Origin: an uncultured Anaerococcus sp.
GTDB taxonomy: Bacteria > Bacillota > Clostridia > Tissierellales > Peptoniphilaceae
Length of the DNA stretch: 36,475 nt
Reading direction: 5' to 3'
NCBI RefSeq assembly: GCF_943908415.1
Contig: NZ_CALTSY010000021.1
Coordinates: forward strand, 1-36,475
This document shows positions 24,946-32,928 of the stretch, one piece after another (the stretch's first letter is position 1; the number at the start of each line of letters is the position of its first letter). The position numbers were made by a program, and so were the translations under genes. Under the pieces are notes generated by a model. It searched no databases, was not told where the DNA came from, and worked only from the letters and a program-made list of their open reading frames with translations.

Positions 24946-24988
24946 ATACATGATTAAGTCTATTAATTTTTCATTTCAAATCTATTAT

Positions 24989-25018
24989 TTGACTTTTTAA
25001 CAAAGTCTATTATATACT
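24989..25018 (+). promoter_or_regulatory. Promoter with internal operator for the nhaC-iadA unit
   Basis: -35 TTGACT (24989-24994), 18-base spacer, -10 TATACT (25013-25018). The spacer holds the inverted repeat GACTTT (24991-24996), TTAAC, AAAGTC (25002-25007), a typical repressor position. Confidence 0.55.
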
Positions 25019-25049
25019 TAGCAAAGTAAATTAAATTATGGAGAGTGAA

Positions 25050-26498
25050 ATGAAAAATATAAAAGAAAAAATCAAACCTAGTACTTTACAGGCTATATCG
25101 CCCTTGATTACTATGATAGTATTACTTACCATAGGAGTAGGATTTTTGAAATTAAGGGCTGAGCCCATAATTTTAATATGTACTATATTTACAAGTATAA
25201 TTGCCATGAAATTGGGATATACTTGGGAGGAACTACAAAAGGGAATTATAGAAAAAATATCCAGTGCCCTACCAGCTACTCTTATACTCTGGTCTGTAGG
25301 CCTTTTGATAGGGTCTTGGATGTTTTGCGGGACTGTGCCGATGATAATCTATTATGGAGTTCAAATTATCAACCCGAGATTTTTATATGTAACTGCATTT
25401 TTAATCACTGCAGTTTTATCAACAGTTACAGGGACTTCTTGGGGATCAGCAGGAACTATTGGTGTTGCTATTATCGGTATTGCTCAAGGTCTTAATATGA
25501 ATCTTGCCATTACAGCAGGAGCAGTAGTTGCAGGATCATATTTTGGAGATAAATTATCACCATTTTCAGATACAACAAATCTAGCTCCACTTGCAGCTGG
25601 TTCTAAGCTATACGATCATATAAAACACATGCTCTACACAACAGCACCAGCAGCCATAGTTTCAATAGTAGTTTATTTGCTTATGGGTTTATCATCCAAG
25701 TCTGGTCTTGCCAGTACAGAATCTGTAAACATAATACAGAGCCAATTATCAGGAATATATAATTGGAATATCCTTTTACTGCTACCAGTTGTAATCATGC
25801 TTGCTGGATCTATATTGAAATTTCCAACCCTATCAACTATGGTAATAAATTCTTTGATATCAGTAGTAATTGGAATATTTGTCCAAGGCTTTTCATTAAA
25901 AGATGGCTTTGATTCTATGATAAATGGATTTGATGTTGCTATGACAGGATTTAATGGCGAGGTGACTGATGATATACTCACCCTTATAAATAGGGGTGGA
26001 GCTGTATCTATGACAAGTACCACAGTCCTAGTATTTTGCTCAATGGGATTTGCAGGAATTATGTCAGCTTCAGGTATGCTCGATGTAGTTTTAGAGGCCA
26101 TATTAAGTAAGGTAAAGACAAGCTTTGGAGTTATCATATCAACTATAGCATCATGTTTTACAGTTGCCTTTGTAACAGGAAACTCATATTTATCAATCCT
26201 AATTCCTGGTGAATTATTTAGGAAAGTTTATCTTGAGAGAAACCTACACCCTAAAAACTTATCTAGAACCCTAGAAGACTCTGGAACAGTACTAGTTCCA
26301 CTTATTCCATGGTCAGCAGCAGGTGCTTATATGGCAGCAACCCTTGGAGTAGAAACCCTAGACTATCTGCCATGGGCAGTTTTAAATTACATGGGAATAG
26401 TCTTTGCTATAATCTTGGCAATCACGGGTATAGGTATTACAAAAATAAGTGATAAAGAAAAGGAAGAATTTTTGATAGCAGAAGGTGAAAATCTATGA
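25050..26498 (+). CDS. NhaC-family carrier (Na+/H+ antiporter family)
   Basis: A 482-residue membrane protein with about eleven or twelve helices. The start is the ATG at 25050, with GGAGAG at better spacing than for the ATG at 25038. Family motifs are TSWGSAGTIG (129-138) and AGSYFGDKLSPFSDTTNLAP (151-170), repeated as a weaker TGNSYLSILIPGE and SGTVLVPLIPWSAAGAYMA in the second half. NhaC proteins exchange Na+ for H+, and relatives exchange malate/lactate. It overlaps the isoaspartyl dipeptidase gene in an ATGA, which suggests its real substrate could be a dipeptide or acidic amino acid; that is inference. Confidence 0.88.
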   Translation: MKNIKEKIKPSTLQAISPLITMIVLLTIGVGFLKLRAEPIILICTIFTSIIAMKLGYTWEELQKGIIEKISSALPATLILWSVGLLIGSWMFCGTVPMIIYYGVQIINPRFLYVTAFLITAVLSTVTGTSWGSAGTIGVAIIGIAQGLNMNLAITAGAVVAGSYFGDKLSPFSDTTNLAPLAAGSKLYDHIKHMLYTTAPAAIVSIVVYLLMGLSSKSGLASTESVNIIQSQLSGIYNWNILLLLPVVIMLAGSILKFPTLSTMVINSLISVVIGIFVQGFSLKDGFDSMINGFDVAMTGFNGEVTDDILTLINRGGAVSMTSTTVLVFCSMGFAGIMSASGMLDVVLEAILSKVKTSFGVIISTIASCFTVAFVTGNSYLSILIPGELFRKVYLERNLHPKNLSRTLEDSGTVLVPLIPWSAAGAYMAATLGVETLDYLPWAVLNYMGIVFAIILAITGIGITKISDKEKEEFLIAEGENL

Positions 26499-27622
26499 TT
26501 TTAATTAAAAATGCCAAAATTGTTGGCGATAGTGGCAATAAGAATATTTTGATAGCTAATGATAGAATAGTTGATATTTTTTCTAAAGACTTAGCCTACC
26601 AAGCTGATGAAATCTATGATGCAGCTGGTAAGTATGTCATGCCTGGCCTTATAGACCAACATATCCATATAACTGGTGGTGGCGGAGAAGGTGGATTTGA
26701 AACAAGGGTTCCAGAAATAGGACTGTCAAAGCTAGTAGAAGCAGGGATTACCACAGCAGTAGGTCTTTTGGGTACGGATTCTGAGACAAGAAGTGTAGAA
26801 AACCTTGTGGCAAAAGCTATGGCCCTTACAAATGAAGGAATCAGAACATACGCCCTAACAGGTTCCTATGCATTCCCAAGCCCAACTATAACAGGATCTA
26901 TAAAAAAGGATATTATCTTTATAGAAGCATTGATTGGAGTAAAGATTGCAGCAAATGACCACAGAGACTCCTCTATTTCTTATAAAGAACTTCAAAGAAT
27001 AGGTTCAGAGGCTAGGGTTGGAGGAATGGTTTCTGGTAAAAGTGGCCATGTAACTATCCATATGGGCGATGGTAAATTTTATTTTGATCAAATAAATGAT
27101 GCCCTAAAATATTCCAATCTCCCAATAACAACCTTTAGACCGACTCATGTCAATAGGAACAAAGACCTTTATAAGGAAGCTTTAGAGTTTGCTCAAAAGG
27201 GTGGATATATAGACCTAACGTCATCTATGAGCAAGGACCTAACTGATTCTAAAGCCTACCAGATGGCAAAAGAAAAGAAGGTCCTTGATAAAGTTACATT
27301 TTCATCAGATGGATTTGGCTCTTGGTCAAACTATGATGATTTTGGTAATCTAATAGAGATTGGCTATTCTCCAGTCAATACTGGCATAAAGGCTATAAAG
27401 GAAATTGTAAAATCAGGAGAAAGCCTAGAAGAAGCAATCATGCCTTTTACATCAAATGTAGCCAAGGCCTTAAAGCTTGATAAAGAAATAGGCTATGTCA
27501 AAAAGGGATATCTAGCAAATCTACTTTTCTTAGATGAGAACTTGGATATAGATACAGTAATATCAAATGGTAGATTTATGATGAAAGACAAAGATATTCT
27601 AGTAAAAGGAACTTATGAATAA
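26495..27622 (+). CDS. iadA: Isoaspartyl (beta-aspartyl) dipeptidase
   Basis: A 375-residue zinc amidohydrolase that splits beta-aspartyl dipeptides arising from damaged proteins. The binuclear metal site can be read in full: His56 and His58 (DQHIH), Lys150 (GVKIAAND, to be carboxylated), His189 (TIHMGDG), His218 (PTHVN) and Asp272 (SSDGFGS). These spacings match E. coli IadA (68, 70, 162, 201, 230, 285) almost exactly. It is cytosolic and coupled to the NhaC-family carrier by a 4-base overlap, so uptake and cleavage of isoaspartyl peptides, or sodium-linked supply, is a plausible joint role. Confidence 0.94.
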   Translation: MILIKNAKIVGDSGNKNILIANDRIVDIFSKDLAYQADEIYDAAGKYVMPGLIDQHIHITGGGGEGGFETRVPEIGLSKLVEAGITTAVGLLGTDSETRSVENLVAKAMALTNEGIRTYALTGSYAFPSPTITGSIKKDIIFIEALIGVKIAANDHRDSSISYKELQRIGSEARVGGMVSGKSGHVTIHMGDGKFYFDQINDALKYSNLPITTFRPTHVNRNKDLYKEALEFAQKGGYIDLTSSMSKDLTDSKAYQMAKEKKVLDKVTFSSDGFGSWSNYDDFGNLIEIGYSPVNTGIKAIKEIVKSGESLEEAIMPFTSNVAKALKLDKEIGYVKKGYLANLLFLDENLDIDTVISNGRFMMKDKDILVKGTYE

Positions 27623-27630
27623 AGAACAGA

Positions 27631-27710
27631 AGCAGACCCACAAAATAAGTGAGCTGAACACCTTAATCCGTATTTTGGGGTTCAGCTCATAAGAGGGGTC
27701 TGCTTTATTA
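27631..27710 (+). terminator. Nested double-stem terminator
   Basis: Outer arms AGCAGACCC (27631-27639) and GGGTCTGCT (27696-27704), inner arms TGAGCTGAAC (27650-27659) and GTTCAGCTCA (27680-27689), then TTATTATT. It ends the nhaC-iadA unit and faces the convergent mnmM operon. It is longer than the window's other terminators. Confidence 0.75.
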
Positions 27711-27730
27711 TTGCCTATTATTATAAGTTC

Positions 27731-28273
27731 CTATCTTTTGCCAATTATCACACAATAAGGTGGATTGTTGACTTTATTTATATAGTCCATCCTTAAAACT
27801 GTATACTCCTTATAGGATAAGGATTCTAAGAAAGTTTCAAGTCTTTTTGATTCTCTAAGTCCTTCCTCATGGCCTGGATAGATAGTCATTATTACCTTGC
27901 CATCCTTATTTAAAAGCTTTAGTGTCTTTTCTAGACTTTCTAAAGTACTATCTGCCCTTGTGGTGATCTTCTTATCACCCTTTGGCAAGTAACCCAGATT
28001 ATAAACTACCAAATCTAGCTTATCTTTTATATATTTATCGATCTTAGCATGACTATCTAGGATAAATTTAAAGTTTTCTCTATCACCTATAAGGCTAAGA
28101 TTGGCATCTCTTGCTTCTTCTTGTATGTCAAAGGCATAGAGCTTTTCAGGATTTATTTCATCCAAAATAAACTTGCTATCAAATCCATTACCAGCAGTCA
28201 TATCAACAGCTATCTTTGCATTTTCTTCTCGTCTTATAAGCTCATGGGCTAGTTCTGTGGGTCTTTCTATCAT
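27731..28273 (-). CDS. mnmM: tRNA 5-aminomethyluridine methyltransferase (MnmM/YtqB family)
   Basis: A 180-residue Rossmann-fold SAM-dependent methyltransferase. The SAM loop is VDMTAGNGFDSKF (about 23-35), the acidic strand end is FDIQ, and the family motif NLGYLPKGDK plus ITTRADSTLESL follows. YtqB/MnmM of Firmicutes methylates nm5(s2)U34 of tRNA to mnm5(s2)U, replacing the MnmC methylase. It overlaps the preceding peptidase gene by one base (TAATG), placing a tRNA enzyme in an operon with an ImmA-like pair. Confidence 0.85.
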   Translation of the reverse strand: MIERPTELAHELIRREENAKIAVDMTAGNGFDSKFILDEINPEKLYAFDIQEEARDANLSLIGDRENFKFILDSHAKIDKYIKDKLDLVVYNLGYLPKGDKKITTRADSTLESLEKTLKLLNKDGKVIMTIYPGHEEGLRESKRLETFLESLSYKEYTVLRMDYINKVNNPPYCVIIGKR

Positions 28274-28818
28274 TAGTAGTTTCCTAAATCTTTTCTATTG
28301 CCATCTATGTCTGTAAAAAACTTTGAGTTAGCTTCATTTTTTACAATAGGCATGCCCATCCTGTGCATTTCATTTAGCTTAAATATCATCAAGTTGACAT
28401 TGACATCATATAGGCTTGCTAACTGGTTGTAGGTGTAGCCTTCTCTTATATCCTCTATGAGACTCTTCTCATCAAGTAGGAGGTGGGCAGCAAATATATT
28501 TGCCTCTATTTCCATTTCTGTGTTTATATCAAAAAGTTCGTATTCTGCAGATCCAAGCTTAACTTCTTCTTTATGATAGATATCATGGCCTAGCTCATGA
28601 GCTAGTACCATATTTACTATCCTATCATCCACATAAGGGTTGTAGAAGACAAATCGATTTCTTTTGATAATCTTATACATGCCCAAAAGCTTGGTAGGAC
28701 TTTCAAAGGGGATAAGAAATACACCTCGTCCTTCAAGTATGTCACGTGGATTGCGAGTCTTATATTGGCCTATTAATTTTTGAACATCTGTATATATTTG
28801 ATCATAGTTAGCAGACAT
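28273..28818 (-). CDS. ImmA/IrrE-family metallopeptidase
   Basis: A 181-residue protein with the zinc site HELGH (74-78) and a downstream Glu in EANIFAAHLLL (about 105) as the likely third ligand. In ICEBs1 and phages, ImmA cleaves the repressor ImmR; here the partner would be the XRE protein encoded just upstream, which overlaps by one base (TAATG). A C-terminal segment (YTYNQLASLYDVNVNLMIFKL) looks like a short helical DNA- or protein-binding tail. No phage or conjugative genes are adjacent, so the pair seems chromosomal or domesticated. Confidence 0.88.
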   Translation of the reverse strand: MSANYDQIYTDVQKLIGQYKTRNPRDILEGRGVFLIPFESPTKLLGMYKIIKRNRFVFYNPYVDDRIVNMVLAHELGHDIYHKEEVKLGSAEYELFDINTEMEIEANIFAAHLLLDEKSLIEDIREGYTYNQLASLYDVNVNLMIFKLNEMHRMGMPIVKNEANSKFFTDIDGNRKDLGNY

Positions 28819-29219
28819 TATTTTTCCTTATGTGGGTTGTATTTCCTATTTTCTGTTTTGGCAATATAATAAGCCTCGCTTATGGCATCTAGGATTGCTT
28901 TTTTATCTTCTTCGGGTATCTCCCCACCAGCCATAAGCCCTATAACTCCTTGAACCATCTTCTCAGCATCCTTTGCCCCTGTATTGCCATAGCGTTCACG
29001 AGCTGATAAGATAAAGTCTTCCTCATCTGTTACTAGGTAATCGTGAGTAGTGCCCAAGGCCTCAGCTAGGGCATCATAGGTCTTCCTATATCTTGGCTTA
29101 GTCTGGCCAGATTCATATCTGGAGATAGTCTTTAAGGATACATTGCAGTAGTTTGCAAGTTCTTCTTGGGTCATATTGTTAGCTTCTCTTAATTCTTTTA
29201 ATTTATTAGCAAATGCCAT
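28818..29219 (-). CDS. XRE-family repressor, likely target of the ImmA-like peptidase
   Basis: A 133-residue regulator: N-terminal helix-turn-helix (MTQEELANYCNVSLKTISRY, 16-35), then a C-terminal helical region (AEKMVQGVIGLMAGGEIPEE to AYYIAKTEN) likely to mediate dimerisation or contact with the peptidase. It is the first gene of the XRE-ImmA-MnmM operon, whose genes overlap by single bases. GAGGAGAAG precedes the ATG. By analogy with ImmR it should repress its own promoter and be cleaved under stress. Confidence 0.88.
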   Translation of the reverse strand: MAFANKLKELREANNMTQEELANYCNVSLKTISRYESGQTKPRYRKTYDALAEALGTTHDYLVTDEEDFILSARERYGNTGAKDAEKMVQGVIGLMAGGEIPEEDKKAILDAISEAYYIAKTENRKYNPHKEK

Positions 29220-29397
29220 CTCTTCTCCTCATCTATCAAGGACTCTTAATAAAGTCATTTAATGTCTTAATTATACATTAATAGTCTAGAAAAATCAATT
29301 TATACTTAATTCACATATAAATAAAAATCTTGCAGGACTAATAAAAAAAAGATAAAAATTTGGATATTGTTAGTTATAAAATATAAAAATAAAATAA

Positions 29398-29474
29398 TGG
29401 TCGGGGTGAAAGGATTTGAACCTTCGACCTCATGTTCCCGAAACACGCGCGCTACCAAGCTGCGCCACACCCCG
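29398..29474 (-). tRNA. tRNA-Pro (anticodon CGG)
   Basis: A full cloverleaf folds on the minus strand: acceptor CGGGGTG/CACCCCG, D-arm GCGC, anticodon stem CGTGT/ACATG with loop TTCGGGA (anticodon CGG), T-arm with TTCGAAT, discriminator A and encoded CCA. It reads the codon CCG. Confidence 0.95.
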
Positions 29475-29596
29475 CAATATCTATATGGTACTTTTTAATT
29501 AGTTTTTTTCATCCCCTTATTAGAGTCTATACTTTAAAAATTATATGTATTAACAATCATTGATATTATATCTACTAAGATATATTATGAAAGTGT

Positions 29597-29625
29597 TTGC
29601 ATCAAAATTTATCAAGTGCTATTAT
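29597..29625 (+). promoter_or_regulatory. Promoter of the 2HCT carrier gene
   Basis: -35 TTGCAT (29597-29602), 17-base spacer, -10 TATTAT (29620-29625), about 33 bases before the ATG. Confidence 0.5.
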
Positions 29626-29657
29626 TTATTTATGATATAAATTTATTGGAGGTTATT

Positions 29658-30953
29658 ATGAAAGATAAAGGTATCTTAGGCCTATCTTGGCCGCTTTATT
29701 TTGTTATTTTTGCAGTTTTGATAATTGCAATGGCCCTTGGCGTCTTGCCTGGTGGACTTATTGGAGCTTTTTTATTCTTGCTTATTGTTGGAGAATTACT
29801 TAACTTTTTAGGAAACAATATTCCTATTATAAATACCTATTTAGGTGGTGGAGCAGTAGTTGCTATTTTTGGTGGAGCTGCCCTTGTATATTTTGGACTT
29901 ATACCAGAAAATGGAGTAACTTTAATCAACGATTTTATGAAAAGTGATGAAGGACAAATGGGCTTTTTAGACTTTTATATAGCAGCTCTTATCACTGGAT
30001 CTATTTTAGGTATGAATAGGGAGCTTCTAATCAAGGCAGCTATTAGATACCTGCCTGCAATACTTGGAGCTGTTATCTTTGCACTAGCTCTAGTAGCCTT
30101 AGTAGCTCCAGTATTTGGCTACTCTCCAGCTGAAGCTATGGCCTATGTTGGTATACCAATTATGGGAGGTGGTATGGGGGCAGGTGCTGTGCCTATATCT
30201 GAAGTATTTTCCAATGCTATGGGCATACCCACAGAAACTATTATGTCAAAACTAGTACCAGCAGTTGCCCTTGGTAATGCCCTTGCAATTGTTGCTGGAG
30301 GTCTATTAAATAGACTTGGTAAGTCTAAGCCAAATCTTACAGGAAATGGCAAGCTTATGAGAGTTGAGGGAGACGATCTTGTAGAAGATAATAGAAAGAT
30401 TGACCTTCCTATAAAAGCCTATGGAACAGGCATAGTACTTGCAACTGCTTTCTTTACTATAGGATCTATATTTGCAGACTTATTTAAGAGAATAGGACTT
30501 GATATACATCCCTATGCTTGGATGATTATATCAGTTGCCATTGTAAAAGCCGTAAATATATTGCCAGAAAAATACACTGATGCGTGTGCAGGCTGGTATA
30601 ACTTTGTTGCAGGCAACTTTACTCCACTTTTACTTTTGGGAATAGGTATAGCCTACACATCTTTAAACGATATTATAGAAGCATTTAGCTTCCAATATCT
30701 AGTGCTAGTAGCTATGGTAATAATAGGAGCTATACTTGGAGCAGGACTTATAGGCAAACTTGTAGGATTCTATCCAATAGAAGCTGCTCTTACAGCAGGT
30801 CTTTGTATGGCAAATATGGGTGGTACAGGTGATGTTGCAGTATTAACTGCAGCTGATAGGATGGAGCTGATGCCATTTGCACAAATATCATCAAGACTAG
30901 GTGGAGCATTTATAATATTGATAGCTTCAATCATAGTTCCGATCTTATTTTAA
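29658..30953 (+). CDS. 2-hydroxycarboxylate transporter family symporter (citrate/malate type)
   Basis: A 431-residue membrane protein of the 2HCT family (CitS, CitP, MaeN, CimH). The two re-entrant-loop motifs are visible: MGGGMGAGAVPISE in the first half and MGGTGDVAVLTAA in the second, the latter followed by FAQISSRLGGAF, where the Arg is the conserved carboxylate-binding residue. Helices number about eleven. The start is the ATG at 29658 (TTGGAGG before it); an in-frame start at 29616 lies within the -35/-10 region. Substrate (citrate or malate with Na+ or H+) is not decided, as no lyase or malic enzyme gene is adjacent. Confidence 0.93.
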   Translation: MKDKGILGLSWPLYFVIFAVLIIAMALGVLPGGLIGAFLFLLIVGELLNFLGNNIPIINTYLGGGAVVAIFGGAALVYFGLIPENGVTLINDFMKSDEGQMGFLDFYIAALITGSILGMNRELLIKAAIRYLPAILGAVIFALALVALVAPVFGYSPAEAMAYVGIPIMGGGMGAGAVPISEVFSNAMGIPTETIMSKLVPAVALGNALAIVAGGLLNRLGKSKPNLTGNGKLMRVEGDDLVEDNRKIDLPIKAYGTGIVLATAFFTIGSIFADLFKRIGLDIHPYAWMIISVAIVKAVNILPEKYTDACAGWYNFVAGNFTPLLLLGIGIAYTSLNDIIEAFSFQYLVLVAMVIIGAILGAGLIGKLVGFYPIEAALTAGLCMANMGGTGDVAVLTAADRMELMPFAQISSRLGGAFIILIASIIVPILF

Positions 30954-31010
30954 ATGTAATTGCTAAATATCTATTATAAAAGTAGAATAAGAATTAAATA
31001 ATTGACTAAT

Positions 31011-31046
31011 AAAAACAGAGATTGTTACAAAGTAGCAGTCTCTTTT
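31011..31046 (+). terminator. Intrinsic terminator
   Basis: AGAGATTGTT (31017-31026) pairs with AGCAGTCTCT (two G-U pairs) around ACAAAGT, followed by TTTTGTTTG. It ends the 2HCT gene. Confidence 0.7.
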
Positions 31047-31099
31047 GTTTGTGTAATTGAAAGTATATAAAGCAAATATTGAGATTTTGCCATGCGCTT

Positions 31100-31283
31100 A
31101 TTTCACTTGCATGAAAATCGCTTCTACGAAGCTCTTCGCACGGTCATGCAACTATTCAGCATAAAAGACCAAAATCCATGATCTTTTATGTAGTCGATAT
31201 GGGTTAAGAAGGTATATGATATTTAATAAAACAAAGAATCAAATCTTTACCCATTTCGACCGAAGCGTAGTGGAGAAATCTCA
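31100..31283 (+). repeat. Dispersed hairpin repeat, copy 2
   Basis: About 184 bases matching the reverse complement of 9179-9385. Contains GCTTC-TAC-GAAGC, the AAAAGACCA (31163-31171) / TGATCTTTT (31179-31187) hairpin with a 7-base loop (one C-A mismatch versus copy 1), the block TATGTAGTCGATATGG, and the end GTGGAGAAATCTC. It fills most of the 30954-31305 gap and stops just short of the ribosome site of the HAD gene. Confidence 0.75.
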
Positions 31284-31305
31284 TTTGGCATATAAGAAAG
31301 GCAAT

Positions 31306-32118
31306 ATGAATAAAGATATAAAACTAATAGCCCTCGACCTAGACGGTACACTTCTAGGAAGTGACGAGGAGATAGTTAATAAAAATAAAGAAGTAATAAA
31401 AAAACTTCACGATAAGGGAATTAAGATTGTCATAGCAACTGGTAGGCCTTTCAATGGTTTTTGGTGGATAAGAGAAGAGCTAGGACTAGAGGACTATGAG
31501 GACTACTCCATATCAAACACAGGAGCCTTTGTAAGGCGCAATGCAGATGCCAAGATAATCATAGACAACTCTATGGATAAGAAAGATTATGAGAAAATCT
31601 CTAGCCTTATAGAAGATGAAGATATCCAACTAGGCCTATTTACAAAAGACGTCCTATATAATAATGCAGATGAGGTAAATGAAGGCTTCAAAAAAGACCA
31701 AGAAATATTGCGCATGCCTCGCCAAAAATTTAAGGACTTTGAGGATATAGAAGAAAAAATAGCTAGAGTAAACTTTATGGGCACAGAAGAAGTCTTAGAT
31801 AAGTTCTATGATAAGGTAAAAGAAGACCTAGAAAAAGATTATATGCTTATAAGAAATGAGACCTACTCCCTAGAAGTACATCAAAAATCATCAGGCAAGG
31901 CCAATTCACTTAAGAGACTATGCGAATACTTAGATATAGATCTTGATAAAGTTATCTATTTTGGAGATGGTTCCAATGACAAGGAATCCCTAGAGCTTGC
32001 AGGATTTGGCATAGCTATGGGCAATGCCAATGATGAAAGCAAAAAGGCCGCAGATAAAGAAACTCTATCAAATGATGATGGAGGAGTAGGCAAGTTTCTA
32101 GAGCAGTTTTTAGATTAG
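31306..32118 (+). CDS. HAD-superfamily Cof-type phosphatase
   Basis: A 270-residue cytosolic phosphatase of the Cof/YbiV group. Motif I is LDLDGT with nucleophile Asp11, motif II ATGRP, motif III the Lys in SSGKANSLKRL, and motif IV FGDGSNDKESL followed by GIAMGNA. The start is placed at the ATG at 31306 (AAGAAAGG before it, product opening MNKDIKLIALDLD); a longer frame from 31216 would translate repeat DNA. Likely substrates are sugar phosphates or FMN/PLP-type phosphates; none can be chosen. Confidence 0.9.
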   Translation: MNKDIKLIALDLDGTLLGSDEEIVNKNKEVIKKLHDKGIKIVIATGRPFNGFWWIREELGLEDYEDYSISNTGAFVRRNADAKIIIDNSMDKKDYEKISSLIEDEDIQLGLFTKDVLYNNADEVNEGFKKDQEILRMPRQKFKDFEDIEEKIARVNFMGTEEVLDKFYDKVKEDLEKDYMLIRNETYSLEVHQKSSGKANSLKRLCEYLDIDLDKVIYFGDGSNDKESLELAGFGIAMGNANDESKKAADKETLSNDDGGVGKFLEQFLD

Positions 32119-32126
32119 GAGAATAG

Positions 32127-32918
32127 ATGGATAAATTTGCGATTCTTTCATCTGGATCATCAGGTAATTGCCTTTTTGTAGAATACAAGGGCAGCAAAAT
32201 CCTGATAGACGCTGGTTTTTCAGCAAAGAGGATAGAATCTTTATTAAATGAAATAGGCAAAAGTGCAAGTGAGCTAGATGGGATATTTATCACCCACGAG
32301 CATGCAGACCACTCCAAGGGTGCTGGAACCTTATCAAGACGCTATAATCTTCCCATATATGCCAATGCTGGTACATGGAAGGCAATGGAGACATCTTGTG
32401 GAAAGATAAAGGATGAGAATATCAAAGTATTTGACTCAAACAAATTTTTAAGCTTTGGGTCAATGGATATCCTCCCAATAAGAGTCCACCATGATGCCAA
32501 AGAACCAGTTGGCTATGTAATATATTTAGGAAATAAGAAGATAAGCTTAGTAACTGATACAGGTGTAGTCGATGAGAAGATGGCCTATGAGATAAAAGGA
32601 TCAGATATATATTATCTAGAAGCCAACCATGACTTAGAGGCCCTAAAGCGTGGGCCTTACCCATATCCTCTAAAACTTAGAGTTATGAGCAATATGGGCC
32701 ACTTATCCAATGACCAGACAGCAGAAGTACTAGCCGATGCCCTAGAGGGTAAGGCAGAAAGTGTCTTTTTAGGTCATCTATCAGAAACCAACAATACACC
32801 AGAACTATCAAGGCTTACAGTAGATAATTACCTAACTAGCTTAGGACTTGATACCAATAAGGATATCCTATTAGATGTAGCCGATAGGCACAAACCTTCT
32901 GGAATTATAAAATTATAA
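32127..32918 (+). CDS. walJ: Metallo-beta-lactamase-fold hydrolase (WalJ/YycJ family)
   Basis: A 263-residue member of the MBL family. The metal-binding motif is THEHADH (56-62), with further ligands in VHHDA, LVTDTG and the C-terminal GHLS. It starts LSSGSSGNCL, which is characteristic of YycJ/WalJ. These proteins act in DNA metabolism (probable 5'-exonuclease or mismatch-repair nuclease) and often accompany the WalRK kinase; the kinase genes are not in this window. It is the second gene of a rightward run and lies 8 bases after the HAD gene. Confidence 0.88.
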   Translation: MDKFAILSSGSSGNCLFVEYKGSKILIDAGFSAKRIESLLNEIGKSASELDGIFITHEHADHSKGAGTLSRRYNLPIYANAGTWKAMETSCGKIKDENIKVFDSNKFLSFGSMDILPIRVHHDAKEPVGYVIYLGNKKISLVTDTGVVDEKMAYEIKGSDIYYLEANHDLEALKRGPYPYPLKLRVMSNMGHLSNDQTAEVLADALEGKAESVFLGHLSETNNTPELSRLTVDNYLTSLGLDTNKDILLDVADRHKPSGIIKL

Positions 32919-32928
32919 AGGAAAATTA

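Noticed and set aside
28273..29219. Prophage or ICE based on the ImmR/ImmA-like pair
   Set aside because: No integrase, excisionase, structural or conjugation genes and no attachment-site repeats are visible nearby.
31216..31305. N-terminal 30-residue extension of the HAD phosphatase
   Set aside because: It translates dispersed repeat DNA; the ATG at 31306 has a ribosome site and gives the normal family start.
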